Assembly: GCA_016713365.1 (NCBI GenBank)
Contig: JADJPG010000026.1
Coordinates: 39,326 to 103,325 of the forward strand
Length of the DNA: 64,000 bases
Origin: Verrucomicrobiota bacterium
GTDB lineage: Bacteria > Verrucomicrobiota > Verrucomicrobiia > Limisphaerales > JADJPG01
Reading direction: 5' to 3'
Positions 38,009-47,737 of this stretch are shown piece after piece. Position 1 is the first letter of the stretch; each line of letters starts with the position of its first letter. The notes beneath the pieces are model-generated. The model was not told where the DNA came from. It worked only from the letters and a program-made list of their open reading frames with translations, and did not search any database. A program made the position numbers and the translations under genes.

Positions 38009-39509
38009 CGACGAGTTGAAGCAACTCTGGCAGCGGCAACCGCTGCGAGCCCCGGACGTATCGCCGGAACAACTGATGTCCGCCATGCAAACGCAGACGA
38101 GCCAGCTTCGCCGCACTCTGGTCGCGCGCGATCTCCGCGAACTCGTGGCCTGCGCGTTGGTCGTCATCATTTTTGGTTCTTTTATTTCACAGTGTATCTC
38201 CACACCGGTTTCTCGCGTCGGCGACTTGATTGTCATTGGGGGTGCGATTTTCATCGCCTGGAAACTGATCCACACCCGCCGGACAACCCCGCCCGCGCCG
38301 CCTGGCGCGACGGTCGTCGAATCTCTGCGCGCGGAATTAAAGGCGGTGCGCGCGCAGTCGCGTTTATTGGGGTCGGTGCTGTGGTGGTATTTGCTTCCGC
38401 CCTTTGTCGGCGTGACGGTCGCCACCTGGGGTCTCCAGATCGATCCCTTTACCAAAATCTTTTGCACACTGTTTTTCATCGCCGTGAATGCGTCCATTTA
38501 CTGGCTGAATCAGTGGGCGCGGTCCAAACAACTGCTTCCCCTCGAAGCGCAATTGGAATCGCTGATCCATGCGGCTGAAACCGGCGAGCCACCGGATGAA
38601 ACACGTATCGCGAACCTGCGCCCGCTCGTTCTCTCGATGGCCGCTGCCGACCGCGTCAAACCGGTTGAATTCAAGATCGCCTTTAGCCAGATCGCTATTT
38701 ACGGCGTCAGCGGATTTGTCGGAACCTGGTTCTTCTTGATGCTTGGTTTGACCATGAGCAGTGACAGTTGGAAGACCTACACGCCGGCCGTGCAGGCGCC
38801 CGTGCCAGGCGTTCCCAACAAAGAAACTGACCGCTACTCCGGCGTCGCGCGCACGGTGGTTGATTTGTTCAACGCACGCGATTACACCGCCGTGCAAAAG
38901 CTCTACAACGCGGAGATGAGCCAGGCGTTTCCGCCGAAGGAAACATCCGATTTTTACACCGGGATCGCCGCAAAGTTCGGCGGGATCCAAAACATCGAAG
39001 GCCCCATCGGCGATGGCTTACGCTGGTGGACCACGTTTCTACTGCATTGCCAGCGCGGGCATTTGATCATGAGCCTGGTGCTGGACGCGGACGACAAAAT
39101 CTCCGGAATTCGTTTCAACGCAGCGCCCAGGCCTTCCTGGAATTTCAAAGCGTTCATCCTTCATCTATTCCGCTGGCAGCATCTGCTTTGGCTAGTGCCG
39201 TTCGTCCTGGGTGGATGGGTGTATTGCTGGCTGCTGCAGAAAACCACCGAACGGGCGGTGGGAATCAGCACCCTGGGGATTCATCTGCACAAGGGACTGA
39301 ATCTCATCCTCTGGGGCGACATCAAGGAAGTCAGGCTGTTCAGGCTGCTGAACATCCGCTCGCTCTGGCTGATTCAAGAGTCAGGCGAAAAAACAATCAT
39401 GCCCTGGACCGGTCTGGAACGACCCGCTGACCTGAAGGCTGCAGTAGAGCAATCTGCTCCCGCCAACCATCCCATCCGCAAACACCTGTCTCTGCTGAGG
39501 CGAGCATAA
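38001..39509 (+). CDS. Membrane protein, probable anti-sigma partner with DUF3887-like domain
   Basis: 502 aa. A short cytoplasmic N-terminus (MNDDELKQLWQRQPLRAPDV) is followed by two membrane helices (about 48-90), two more around 130-165, another near 228-250, an exported domain that resembles DUF3887 (ARTVVDLFNARDYTAVQKLY, about 285-380), and a last helix (LLWLVPFVLGGWVYCWLL, about 395-412) with a cytoplasmic tail. Gene overlap with the sigma factor implies a sigma/anti-sigma pair; the short N-terminal motif is like that of anti-sigma proteins in related genomes. No zinc-binding anti-sigma motif is visible, so the role is inferred from position. Confidence 0.65.
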   Translation: MNDDELKQLWQRQPLRAPDVSPEQLMSAMQTQTSQLRRTLVARDLRELVACALVVIIFGSFISQCISTPVSRVGDLIVIGGAIFIAWKLIHTRRTTPPAPPGATVVESLRAELKAVRAQSRLLGSVLWWYLLPPFVGVTVATWGLQIDPFTKIFCTLFFIAVNASIYWLNQWARSKQLLPLEAQLESLIHAAETGEPPDETRIANLRPLVLSMAAADRVKPVEFKIAFSQIAIYGVSGFVGTWFFLMLGLTMSSDSWKTYTPAVQAPVPGVPNKETDRYSGVARTVVDLFNARDYTAVQKLYNAEMSQAFPPKETSDFYTGIAAKFGGIQNIEGPIGDGLRWWTTFLLHCQRGHLIMSLVLDADDKISGIRFNAAPRPSWNFKAFILHLFRWQHLLWLVPFVLGGWVYCWLLQKTTERAVGISTLGIHLHKGLNLILWGDIKEVRLFRLLNIRSLWLIQESGEKTIMPWTGLERPADLKAAVEQSAPANHPIRKHLSLLRRA

Positions 39510-39745
39510 CTCAACCGCGCAAAGGTGAGTTGGCAACCGTTCTCCAACCACAAAGCCGTAGCGGCATTCAGCCCAGCGTTGACGCGACGAAGGAGCGGCT
39601 GCGAAGAGTGAACCGGCGAAATCAAAACAACTCAGAACGAGTTGGCTCGAGGTCATGGCGGATTTGGATCCGTTTAGAATGAGGAAACGGAGCTGTAGAA
39701 AAGGCCGAACTTGTCCTGCGAAACGCTGGTGTGTGGAAACAAGAT

Positions 39746-40643
39746 TTACTTCACCGGAGATGGAATATCTTGAATCTCTTTGCCGGTTTCAAAATCAAGC
39801 GGGGCAGCCTTCAGATACTTCGGGACAAGAACGGCAACTCTGGCTGGTGATTGCTTTACCTCCAATTCGTAAGCGCGAGCCGCCAACCGAAGCATGAGAC
39901 GTTGCGTGCGGGCAGCCGTTTCATGGGCCTTCTCAATAAATTGCGTGAACCGCCTTTCGTTGGCCTGGCCTCCCAATAACCCACCAACACTATCAACCAG
40001 GCCAAATCGCCGCGCCGACCACGCCCGCTCAGTCGCGAGAACGGTTTCTGGCGGTTCGCGTTTGGCCAACAATTCTTCTAACACGCGGCAGGCTTCCCGG
40101 CAGAAGGTCGCGTCCAACTGCGGCAGCATGGCCTGCAACGAGGATGATCCGATCGCTTCAATGGCGAGTCCCGTGATGCCATCCACCAAGATCCCTCCTC
40201 GGCTAATGGATTGAGCGAGGCGGATCACCCTCAATATTGCAGCGCGCTGCTCCATTTGTATCACCAGCCTGCAGATAAGATTTCGACTCCACACCCATGG
40301 CAACGACCAGGCGCTTCAAATCTTTCAGATCCTGTTGGTGCTGATCCTGCCAGTCCTTCTTGGTTTCCAAGGTTACGCCACTATCCATTACCAATGCTGT
40401 GCGCATTTTCTCAATGGACGATCGGTTTTGCTGGGAGAGTTGCCGGATTTCTTCAGAACTTAATCCGGCAAAATCTGACGGTAATGGCTTGAGATCGCGG
40501 GCAGCCGCAACAAGTTCCTCGTAGCCGTTTGGCTGGGGAGGAACAGGTAAGGTGTGGCTACGGCGAACGCCCCAACTCGCCAGCCGGAGCAGCAACACAA
40601 GGGCACCAAAACAAATCAAAATTCGAATGGCCCACTTGCTCAT
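39746..40643 (-). CDS. Membrane-anchored hypothetical protein, one-base disruption
   Basis: About 298 aa. One N-terminal membrane helix (IRILICFGALVLLLRLASWG) is followed by an exported helical domain (GYEELVAAARDLKPLPSDFA). It continues in a second frame (AILRVIRLAQSISRGGILVD through AYELEVKQSPARVAVLVPKY). Removing one base in the GCGCGC stretch near 40237-40243 joins the frames and makes the length divisible by three. I do not recognise the family. It follows the carB N-terminal half by 12 bases on the same strand. Confidence 0.65.
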
Positions 40644-40655
40644 AAAATGTTGGCC

Positions 40656-42161
40656 TCAGTTGCAACTTCCGGCCAACTCCTCCTCAAAATCCACAATCTC
40701 TTTGATCTGCACCAGGAACCAGCGGTCAATCTTCGTGAGGTTGAAAATCTCCTCGATGGTGAAGCCGGCGCGGAGGGCGTGGCGGATGAAGAAGATGCGT
40801 TCGGCGTTGGGGACGCTCAGCTTTCGGCTGATGACGTCGCGCGGAAGGATGTCGCGGTCGCCGTAAACTTCCGTGCCGATGCGCCAGGGTTTGCCGTCGC
40901 CGCCCAGGCCGCTGCGGCCGATCTCCAGCGAGCGCAGGCATTTTTGCAGGCTCTCCTTGAACGTGCGCCCGATAGCCATGGCTTCGCCGACGCTCTTCAT
41001 CTGCGTGGTGAGCGTGGGGTCGGCTTGCGGAAATTTCTCGAAGGCAAAGCGCGGAATCTTGGTCACCACGTAATCGATGCTCGGCTCGAAGCTCGCGGGC
41101 GTGTTCTTCGTGATGTCGTTCTTGAGTTCGTCGAGCAGGTAGCCGACGGCGAGTTTGGCGGCGATCTTCGCGATGGGAAAGCCGGTGGCCTTCGAGGCGA
41201 GGGCGGAGCTACGGCTGACGCGCGGGTTCATCTCGATGATGACCATGCGGCCATTGTCGGGGCTGACGCCGAACTGGATGTTTGAACCACCGGTCTCAAC
41301 GCCGACGGCGCGGATGACGGCAAAGCTCTGGTCGCGCATGATCTGAAATTCCTTGTCGGTCAGCGTCTGGATGGGAGCCACGGTGATGCTGTCGCCCGTG
41401 TGGACGCCCATGGGGTCGAAGTTCTCGATGGAGCAGATGATGACGCAGTTGTCCACCTTGTCGCGGACGACTTCCATCTCGTATTCCTTCCAGCCGAGAA
41501 GGGATTCTTCGATGAGGATTTCGTTCACGGGCGAAAGCTCGATGCCGTTCTTGGCGATGGCTTCAAACTCGTCCTGATTGTAACCAATACCGCCGCCCGT
41601 GCCGCCGAGCGTGAACGCGGGGCGGATGATGAGCGGGAAACGACCAATGGATTTCGCGACGGCACGAGCTTCCTCCAGATTGTGCGCGACGCCGGAGATA
41701 GGGACGTCGAGACCGATCTGGAGCATGAGTTCCTTGAACGCAAAACGGTCCTCGCCTTTGTGGATGGCTTCTGGTTTCGCGCCGATCATTTCCACGTCGT
41801 GCCGTTCGAGCGCGCCGTTCTTGTGGAGCGACATCGCGGTGTTGAGCGCGGTCTGGCCGCCGAGCGTGGGGAGCAGGACGAGTTTGCCCTTCGCGCCGAG
41901 GCGTTTCATTTCCTCTTTCTCGCGGATGATGATCTTTTCGACGCACTCGGGCGTGATGGGTTCGATGTAGGTGCGGTCGGCGAACTCCGGATCCGTCATG
42001 ATGGTGGCCGGGTTGGAGTTCACGAGGACGACGCGGTAGCCCTCCTCCTTGAGCGCTTTACAGGCCTGGGTGCCGGAGTAGTCGAATTCGCACGCCTGCC
42101 CGATGATAATGGGACCGGCGCCGATGATGAGAACGGAATGAATGTCAGTGCGTTTCGGCAT
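40656..42161 (-). CDS. carB: Carbamoyl-phosphate synthase large subunit, N-terminal half only
   Basis: 501 aa from ATG 42161 (MPKRTDIHSVLIIGAGPIII). The carboxyphosphate ATP-grasp half is complete: GQACEFDYSGTQACKALKEE, FTLGGTGGGI, EMEVVRDKVDNCVIICSIEN, MNPRVSRSSALASKATGFPI. It stops inside the oligomerisation domain after QIKEIVDFEEELAGSCN, near residue 490 of the roughly 1070-residue single-chain enzyme. The next gene starts 12 bases later and is unrelated, so no frameshift explains the end. Split carB genes are known in some bacteria and archaea; the C-terminal half and carA are not in the window. The role is carbamoyl phosphate for pyrimidines and arginine. Confidence 0.9.
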   Translation of the reverse strand: MPKRTDIHSVLIIGAGPIIIGQACEFDYSGTQACKALKEEGYRVVLVNSNPATIMTDPEFADRTYIEPITPECVEKIIIREKEEMKRLGAKGKLVLLPTLGGQTALNTAMSLHKNGALERHDVEMIGAKPEAIHKGEDRFAFKELMLQIGLDVPISGVAHNLEEARAVAKSIGRFPLIIRPAFTLGGTGGGIGYNQDEFEAIAKNGIELSPVNEILIEESLLGWKEYEMEVVRDKVDNCVIICSIENFDPMGVHTGDSITVAPIQTLTDKEFQIMRDQSFAVIRAVGVETGGSNIQFGVSPDNGRMVIIEMNPRVSRSSALASKATGFPIAKIAAKLAVGYLLDELKNDITKNTPASFEPSIDYVVTKIPRFAFEKFPQADPTLTTQMKSVGEAMAIGRTFKESLQKCLRSLEIGRSGLGGDGKPWRIGTEVYGDRDILPRDVISRKLSVPNAERIFFIRHALRAGFTIEEIFNLTKIDRWFLVQIKEIVDFEEELAGSCN

Positions 42162-42269
42162 ATCGAAAATCCCGGTGAGTGAACGGGATTTCCCGGGGCT
42201 TGTCATCGGTTTTTTGTGCGCGCGGCCAACTCGTTGACAGAAGCCGCGCTTCCGGCCTATCTCAAGCCC

Positions 42270-43505
42270 ATGAATCCATCCGCCAGACCGTCCCCGCCCC
42301 ACTCAATCTCCCTGCCGAACCGGCGAGAGTTCTTGGGACGATCGCTGTTGGCCGCAGGCGCGTTGAACTGGAGCGGCGTTTCACTGGTCGCTGCGGAAGC
42401 AAACATCGCGCAGTCCGGCAGCTGGCGCGCAGCCATCATCGGTCACACCGGCCGCGGCGATTACGGGCACGGGCTGGATGTCGTTTTCAATGACCTTCCC
42501 GGCGTCAGCGTGGTCGCCATCGCGGATCCGGTCACCAGCGGACGCGAAGCAGCAGCGAAACGAAGCGGGGCACTGCGGCAATACGGTGACTACCGCGAGA
42601 TGCTCGCGAAGGAGAAGCCACAACTAGTCTCCATCGCGCCACGCTGGAGCGACCAGCATCACGCGATGGGCATGGCCGCGCTCGAAGCCAGCGCACATCT
42701 CTACCTGGAGAAGCCGATCACGACCACGCTCGCTGAGGCGGACGAACTCATCGCTTTGGCCGGAAAACGTCGATTGAAAATCGCGGTCGCACATCAAATG
42801 CGCCTCGCACCGAACATCGTTCACCTGAAACGGAAGCTCTCGGAAGGATTGATCGGCGACGTGGTACAGATTCGCTCCTGGGGCAAGCAGGACAACCGCG
42901 CTGGCGGCGAGGACATGCTGGTGCTCGGCACGCATCTCTTCGACATGATGCGCCACCTCGTCGGAGACGCGTCGTGGTGTTCCGCGCGGATTCTGCACGA
43001 AGGCCGGGAATTCACCAAAGCCGACGCGCGCACCGTGAAGGAACAGATCGGGCTGGTCGGCGGAACGGAGATTGAAGCGCAGTTTTCCTTCGCGAACGGA
43101 TTGCTGGCGACGTTCACCAGCCGGGCGGCGTTACGCGACACCGTCGCGCACTGGGGCATGGAATTGATCGGGAGCAAAGGGGTGGTGCGAATTCTGATGG
43201 ATGTGTTCCCGCAGGTCTTTCTCCTCGAATCCGGTAAGTGGACCGCGCAAGGCAAGACGGACCGTTGGGCGCTGTTGAAGGATGATCCGACGGTAAACTT
43301 CACGGCGGAGCAACGCGGTTTCGGACCGGCGAACCGGCGTGTGGTGGACGACTGGTTGAACGCCATCCGCGCGGACCGCGAGCCTTCGTGCAGCGGTCGC
43401 GACGCGATGCGGGCGCTGGAGATGGTGATGGCGGTGTATCAGGCGGGGCTGACGGGAATGCGCGCGCCGCTTCCCCTGCCCTCGCGTTCGCACCCGCTCA
43501 AATGA
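42270..43505 (+). CDS. Tat-exported Gfo/Idh/MocA family oxidoreductase
   Basis: 411 aa from ATG 42270. The twin-arginine signal is LPNRREFLGRSLLAAGALNW. The NAD(P)-binding Rossmann start is RAAIIGHTGRGDYG, followed by the conserved EKPITTT and GGEDMLVLGTHLFDMMRHL. Family members reduce or oxidise sugars and related compounds; exported ones are frequent in Planctomycetes and Verrucomicrobia. The exact substrate is unknown. Its 3' end overlaps the convergent ruvB by 8 bases. Confidence 0.85.
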   Translation: MNPSARPSPPHSISLPNRREFLGRSLLAAGALNWSGVSLVAAEANIAQSGSWRAAIIGHTGRGDYGHGLDVVFNDLPGVSVVAIADPVTSGREAAAKRSGALRQYGDYREMLAKEKPQLVSIAPRWSDQHHAMGMAALEASAHLYLEKPITTTLAEADELIALAGKRRLKIAVAHQMRLAPNIVHLKRKLSEGLIGDVVQIRSWGKQDNRAGGEDMLVLGTHLFDMMRHLVGDASWCSARILHEGREFTKADARTVKEQIGLVGGTEIEAQFSFANGLLATFTSRAALRDTVAHWGMELIGSKGVVRILMDVFPQVFLLESGKWTAQGKTDRWALLKDDPTVNFTAEQRGFGPANRRVVDDWLNAIRADREPSCSGRDAMRALEMVMAVYQAGLTGMRAPLPLPSRSHPLK

Positions 43506-44517
43506 GGCGCGGCTGGCCGACTGCGATGGGTTGGAGACCGAGCTTCTTGTAACTGAGTTCCGTCGCGACACGACCTTGCGGCGTGCGCTTGAGGTAACCT
43601 TCCATGATCAAGTACGGCTCGTAGACTTCTTCGAGCGTGTCCGGTTCTTCGCCGACCGCGACCGCCAGCGAACTCACGCCTACCGGACCGCCACCAAACT
43701 TCGTGATTACGGCTTCGAGGATGCGCTTGTCCATTTCGTCGAGACCGTTCTCATCAATCTCGAGAATCTCGAGCGCCTTGTCCGCCATGTCGCGCGTCAC
43801 CCGTCCATCGCCGCGCACCTGGGCGTAATCGCGCACGCGGCGAAGGAGATTGTTCGCGATACGCGGCGTGCCGCGGCTGCGACGGGCGATCTCCATCGCA
43901 CCACCCTCGTCCATCTGGATGTTCAGGAGATTCGCGGCGCGCATCACAATCTTCTGCAACTGGGTCGCCTCGTAGTAATCGAGCCGTTCGCGCACCGGAA
44001 AGCGCGTGAGCAACGGCGCGGTGAGCAAGCCGCTGCGGGTCGTCGCGCCGATGAGCGTGAAGCGCGGCAGGTTCAGCCGAACGCTGCGCGCGTTCGGGCC
44101 CTGATCGATGATGATGTCGAGCTTGAAGTCCTCCATCGCCGGATAGAGATATTCCTCGATGGTCTTCTGGAGGCGATGAATCTCATCGATGAAGAGCACG
44201 TCGCCTTCTTCCAAATTCGTGAGCAAGCCCGCGAGGTCGCCCGCCTTCTCGATGGTCGGGCCGCTGGTGGCCTTCATGTTCGATCCCATCGCTTTCGCGA
44301 TGATGTTCGCGATGGTCGTCTTGCCCAAGCCGGGCGGGCCACTGAGGAGAATGTGGTCGATGGCCTCGTTGCGTTGCTTCGCGGCGGCGACGGTGATTTC
44401 GAGGCGTTCCTTGACCTTCGCCTGTCCGGTGAAATCGGAGAAGATCGCCGGGCGCAGCGTCATTTCGAGCGCCGCATCGGGCTTGGTCAACACATCGGAA
44501 ATCATTCGCTCAGCCAT
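43498..44517 (-). CDS. ruvB: Holliday junction branch-migration helicase RuvB
   Basis: 339 aa from ATG 44517 (MAERMISDVLTKPDAALEMT). AAA+ motifs: Walker A GPPGLGKTT (about 60-68), Walker B LFIDEIHRL, sensor 1 GATTRSG, arginine finger region LLTRFPVRERL, and the C-terminal winged helix (EVYEPYLIMEGYLKRTPQGR). It acts with RuvA, which is not in the window, to drive branch migration. Length is normal. Confidence 0.97.
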   Translation of the reverse strand: MAERMISDVLTKPDAALEMTLRPAIFSDFTGQAKVKERLEITVAAAKQRNEAIDHILLSGPPGLGKTTIANIIAKAMGSNMKATSGPTIEKAGDLAGLLTNLEEGDVLFIDEIHRLQKTIEEYLYPAMEDFKLDIIIDQGPNARSVRLNLPRFTLIGATTRSGLLTAPLLTRFPVRERLDYYEATQLQKIVMRAANLLNIQMDEGGAMEIARRSRGTPRIANNLLRRVRDYAQVRGDGRVTRDMADKALEILEIDENGLDEMDKRILEAVITKFGGGPVGVSSLAVAVGEEPDTLEEVYEPYLIMEGYLKRTPQGRVATELSYKKLGLQPIAVGQPRLI

Positions 44518-44646
44518 CGCGCGAAGGATGCGGAACGCTCCCCGGAGCGACAAGGGGAAAAGCGGGCGACACAAAATTGCGGGTTGAGGATTGGCAAAAA
44601 AGCGTTGGTCATCGATTCCATGCTTTGGACATACTCGGCCACGCTT

Positions 44647-47127
44647 ATGACCAAGATGAACTCATGGATTCGAGCGGTTTGGTTTATCCTTCTCACCCTC
44701 CTCAGTGCTTCGCCCCTGCTCGCCGGTGAAGCCGACATCAAGATACCGCCGCTGGACGCGGTGCGCTTTGGCGCGCTGTCCGGCATGGCGATTCTTTACA
44801 TCGGACTGGCGATTTGCCTGTTGGGAATCGCGTTCGGTGTGAAGCAATACAAACAAACCAAGGCGCTGCCCGTTCACCCGCGCATGGCCGAGGTCTCGAA
44901 CATCATCTGGGAAACGTGCAAAACGTATCTGTTCACCCAGGGCAAATTCCTCGCCGTGCTGTGGATCCTGATCGCAGCATGCATGATCTATTACTTCGGA
45001 TTTCTCAGCGAACACGTCGATGCCGTGACGAAGCAGCCTCTTTCGGGGGGAATGGTCGCCTTCAACGTCGTGGTGGTGCTGCTGGCCTCAATCCTCGGCA
45101 TCCTCGGCTCCTACGGCGTGGCGTGGTTCGGCATCCGGATCAACACCGTCGCCAATTCCCGCACAGCCTTCTCGGCGCTGCAGGGCAATCCACTGGCCAC
45201 CCTCCTCATCCCGCTCAAGTCCGGCATGAGCGTCGGCCTGCTGTTGGTGAGCGTGGAACTGTTCTTCATGATCTGCATCCTCGCGTTTCTGCCGCAGAAC
45301 CTCGTCGGGCCGTGCTTCATCGGCTTCGCGATTGGCGAATCGCTCGGTGCGAGCGCGCTGCGCATTTGCGGCGGCATCTTCACGAAGATTGCGGACATCG
45401 GCGCGGACTTGATGAAGATCGTTTTCAAGCTGCCGGAGGACGACCCGAAGAATCCGGGCGTCATAGCGGACTGCACGGGCGACAACGCTGGTGACAGCGT
45501 CGGCCCCACGGCGGATGGGTTCGAAACCTACGGCGTGACCGGCGTCGCGCTGATCGCCTTTCTCGCGCTGGCCCTGGCCTTCAAGCCCGACATCTGCGGC
45601 ACGCTGATCATCTGGCTGTTCGCGATGCGCATCCTGATGATCCTCACGTCGCTCGGCTCCTATTTCCTGAACGAGAAGCTGAGCGTCGCGAAGTACGGTG
45701 GGTTGAAGGATTTTGATCTCGAAGCGCCGCTGACGCATCTCGTGTGGATTACCTCCGTTGTTTCGATTCTCGTCACCTACGCGGCGAGCTGGTGGTTGCT
45801 CGGCAGTTCTGCGGATGGAGGCAACCAGGCCTATGGCGGACTCTGGTGGGTGCTCTCCACGATCATCAGCTGCGGCACGCTGGCAGGCGCGTTGATTCCG
45901 GAGTTTACAAAAGTCTTCACCAGCACATCGTCGCGACACGTGAAGGAGATTGTAACCTCGTCAGACCACGGAGGCGCGTCGCTCAACATCCTCTCCGGAT
46001 TCGTCGCTGGAAACTTCTCCGCGTTCTGGAAAGGCCTCGTGATTCTCAGCCTCATGCTCATCGCATGGAAAGTTTCCGACCATCCTTCAATGGCTCGACT
46101 GATGCCGGTGGAATATCCGTTCGCCGCGCCCATCTTTGCGTTCGGTCTCGTGGCGTTCGGCTTCCTCGGCATGGGGCCGGTGACCATCGCCGTCGACAGC
46201 TTCGGCCCGGTGACCGACAACGCCCAGTCGGTTTACGAACTCAGCCAGATCGAGGCGTCCCCAAACATCAAGGCGGAGATCAAGCGGGACTTCGGATTCG
46301 AGCCGGACTTCGAAAACGCAAAGATGCAGCTCGAAAAGGCGGACGGTGCGGGCAACACCTTCAAGGCCACCGCCAAGCCAGTGCTGATCGGCACTGCGGT
46401 GGTCGGCGCGACCACAATGGTTTTCGGCATCATCATGCTGCTGGAGAAACTTCCGGGCTACGGCAACGTCGTCGCCAAGCTCAGCCTTGTGCAACCCGAG
46501 GTGTTGCTCGGTCTCCTCTTCGGCGGATCGGTCATCTACTGGTTCACGGGAGCGAGCACGCAAGCCGTCGTCACCGGCGCCTATCGCGCGGTGGTGTTCA
46601 TCAAGGAGAACATCAAGCTCGACGCCGAGAAAGCATCGATCGAAGACAGCAAGGAAGTCGTGAAGATTTGCACCGTTTACGCGCAGAAAGGAATGACGAA
46701 CATCTTCATCGTCATCTTCTGCATGTCACTCGCCCTGCCCTTCTTTGATCCCTATTTCTTCATCGCGTATCTGGTGGCGATGGCGTTCTTCGGACTGTTC
46801 CAGGCCATCTTCATGGCCAACGCCGGCGGTGCCTGGGACAACGCGAAGAAGATCGTTGAAGTCGATTTGCGCCAGAAGGGAACGCCGCTGCACGCTGCGA
46901 CCGTCGTTGGCGATACCGTGGGCGATCCGTTCAAGGACACGTCTTCCGTCTCGCTCAATCCGGTGATCAAGTTCACCACGCTCTTCGGCCTGCTCGCCGT
47001 GGAAATCGCGGTGATGATGAAGGATCAAGGAACGAAGACCATCATAGGCTCCGTCTTCCTCGCCATCGCGCTGTTCTTTGTGTATCGCTCGTTCTACGGC
47101 ATGCGCATTCCCAACGAGAAAGCGTAA
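44647..47127 (+). CDS. hppA: Membrane-bound H+-translocating pyrophosphatase, K+-independent type
   Basis: About 826 aa, roughly 16 membrane helices. The substrate-binding signature is ADIGADLMKIVF, EDDPKNPGVIADCTGDNAGD, and the C-terminal acidic motif is GGAWDNAKKIVE, followed by VVGDTVGDPFKD. In GNTFKATAKP the lysine occupies the position that marks K+-independent proton pumps (K+-dependent enzymes have alanine). It couples PPi hydrolysis to proton export. The N-terminus has an additional signal-like helix (AVWFILLTLLSASPLLAGEA). Starts at 44620, 44647 or 44656 are all possible. The open frame also extends upstream over ruvB and is not used. Confidence 0.92.
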   Translation: MTKMNSWIRAVWFILLTLLSASPLLAGEADIKIPPLDAVRFGALSGMAILYIGLAICLLGIAFGVKQYKQTKALPVHPRMAEVSNIIWETCKTYLFTQGKFLAVLWILIAACMIYYFGFLSEHVDAVTKQPLSGGMVAFNVVVVLLASILGILGSYGVAWFGIRINTVANSRTAFSALQGNPLATLLIPLKSGMSVGLLLVSVELFFMICILAFLPQNLVGPCFIGFAIGESLGASALRICGGIFTKIADIGADLMKIVFKLPEDDPKNPGVIADCTGDNAGDSVGPTADGFETYGVTGVALIAFLALALAFKPDICGTLIIWLFAMRILMILTSLGSYFLNEKLSVAKYGGLKDFDLEAPLTHLVWITSVVSILVTYAASWWLLGSSADGGNQAYGGLWWVLSTIISCGTLAGALIPEFTKVFTSTSSRHVKEIVTSSDHGGASLNILSGFVAGNFSAFWKGLVILSLMLIAWKVSDHPSMARLMPVEYPFAAPIFAFGLVAFGFLGMGPVTIAVDSFGPVTDNAQSVYELSQIEASPNIKAEIKRDFGFEPDFENAKMQLEKADGAGNTFKATAKPVLIGTAVVGATTMVFGIIMLLEKLPGYGNVVAKLSLVQPEVLLGLLFGGSVIYWFTGASTQAVVTGAYRAVVFIKENIKLDAEKASIEDSKEVVKICTVYAQKGMTNIFIVIFCMSLALPFFDPYFFIAYLVAMAFFGLFQAIFMANAGGAWDNAKKIVEVDLRQKGTPLHAATVVGDTVGDPFKDTSSVSLNPVIKFTTLFGLLAVEIAVMMKDQGTKTIIGSVFLAIALFFVYRSFYGMRIPNEKA

Positions 47128-47151
47128 CGAGCACCGAACTTGAATCACACC

Positions 47152-47180
47152 AAGGCAGGCTCTCACAGCCTGCCTTTCTG
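47152..47180 (+). terminator. Intrinsic terminator after hppA
   Basis: AAGGCAGGCT (47152-47161) pairs perfectly with AGCCTGCCTT (47167-47176), with a five-base loop, and is followed by TCTGTTTT. It begins 24 bases after the hppA stop. Confidence 0.9.
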
Positions 47181-47194
47181 TTTTGGCAGACACG

Positions 47195-47617
47195 ATGACG
47201 ACAACCATTCGACCGATGTCCATCCGCGATTACGACGAAGTCTTCGCACTTTGGAGCCAGTGCGACGGCGTGGGCCTGGCGGAAGGCGACTCGCGCGACG
47301 ACATCCGAGCCTTTCTGCGGCGAAATCCCGGCCTGAGCTTTGTCGCCATCAGCGGAAAGAAGATCGTGGGCGCAGTGCTGTCGAGCCACGACGGACGCCG
47401 GGGATTTCTCTATCACCTCGCGGTGGCGGAGGGTCACCGCCGCTCGGGTGTGGGAAGGGCTTTGGCGCAACGCTGCCTCGAAAGCCTCAACGCAATTGGG
47501 ATTCCGAAATGCCACATCGTCGTCTTCGCCCGAAACCGCAGCGGGCACCAATTCTGGCGGAAGATCGGTTGGGAAGAGCGCACCGAACTGCGGATGATGT
47601 CCAAGCGGACGAGGTAA
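47195..47617 (+). CDS. GNAT family N-acetyltransferase
   Basis: 140 aa from ATG 47195 (MTTTIRPMSIRDYDEVFALW). The acetyl-CoA binding motif A is LYHLAVAEGHRRSGVGRALA (about 74-93, the Q/RxxGxG/A type), followed by GIPKCHIVVFARNRSGHQFW. Length and order match YhbS/YpeA-like GNAT proteins; the substrate is unknown. It follows the hppA terminator directly, so the promoter must be very close or transcription reads through. Confidence 0.88.
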   Translation: MTTTIRPMSIRDYDEVFALWSQCDGVGLAEGDSRDDIRAFLRRNPGLSFVAISGKKIVGAVLSSHDGRRGFLYHLAVAEGHRRSGVGRALAQRCLESLNAIGIPKCHIVVFARNRSGHQFWRKIGWEERTELRMMSKRTR

Positions 47618-47737
47618 AATACCCACCACCATGTTCCGGCCGGCCGTTGGCGAGGATTAACCGAATGTTAATTTTCTCCGAAGTGTTCCTCAGGCTTTGC
47701 GCCGCAGTAGGAACTGTGGCATAAACCCACATCCATC

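Noticed and set aside
43531..44646. A 370-residue N-terminal extension of the pyrophosphatase
   Set aside because: This part is antisense to ruvB and has shadow composition; the pyrophosphatase homology starts after 44647.
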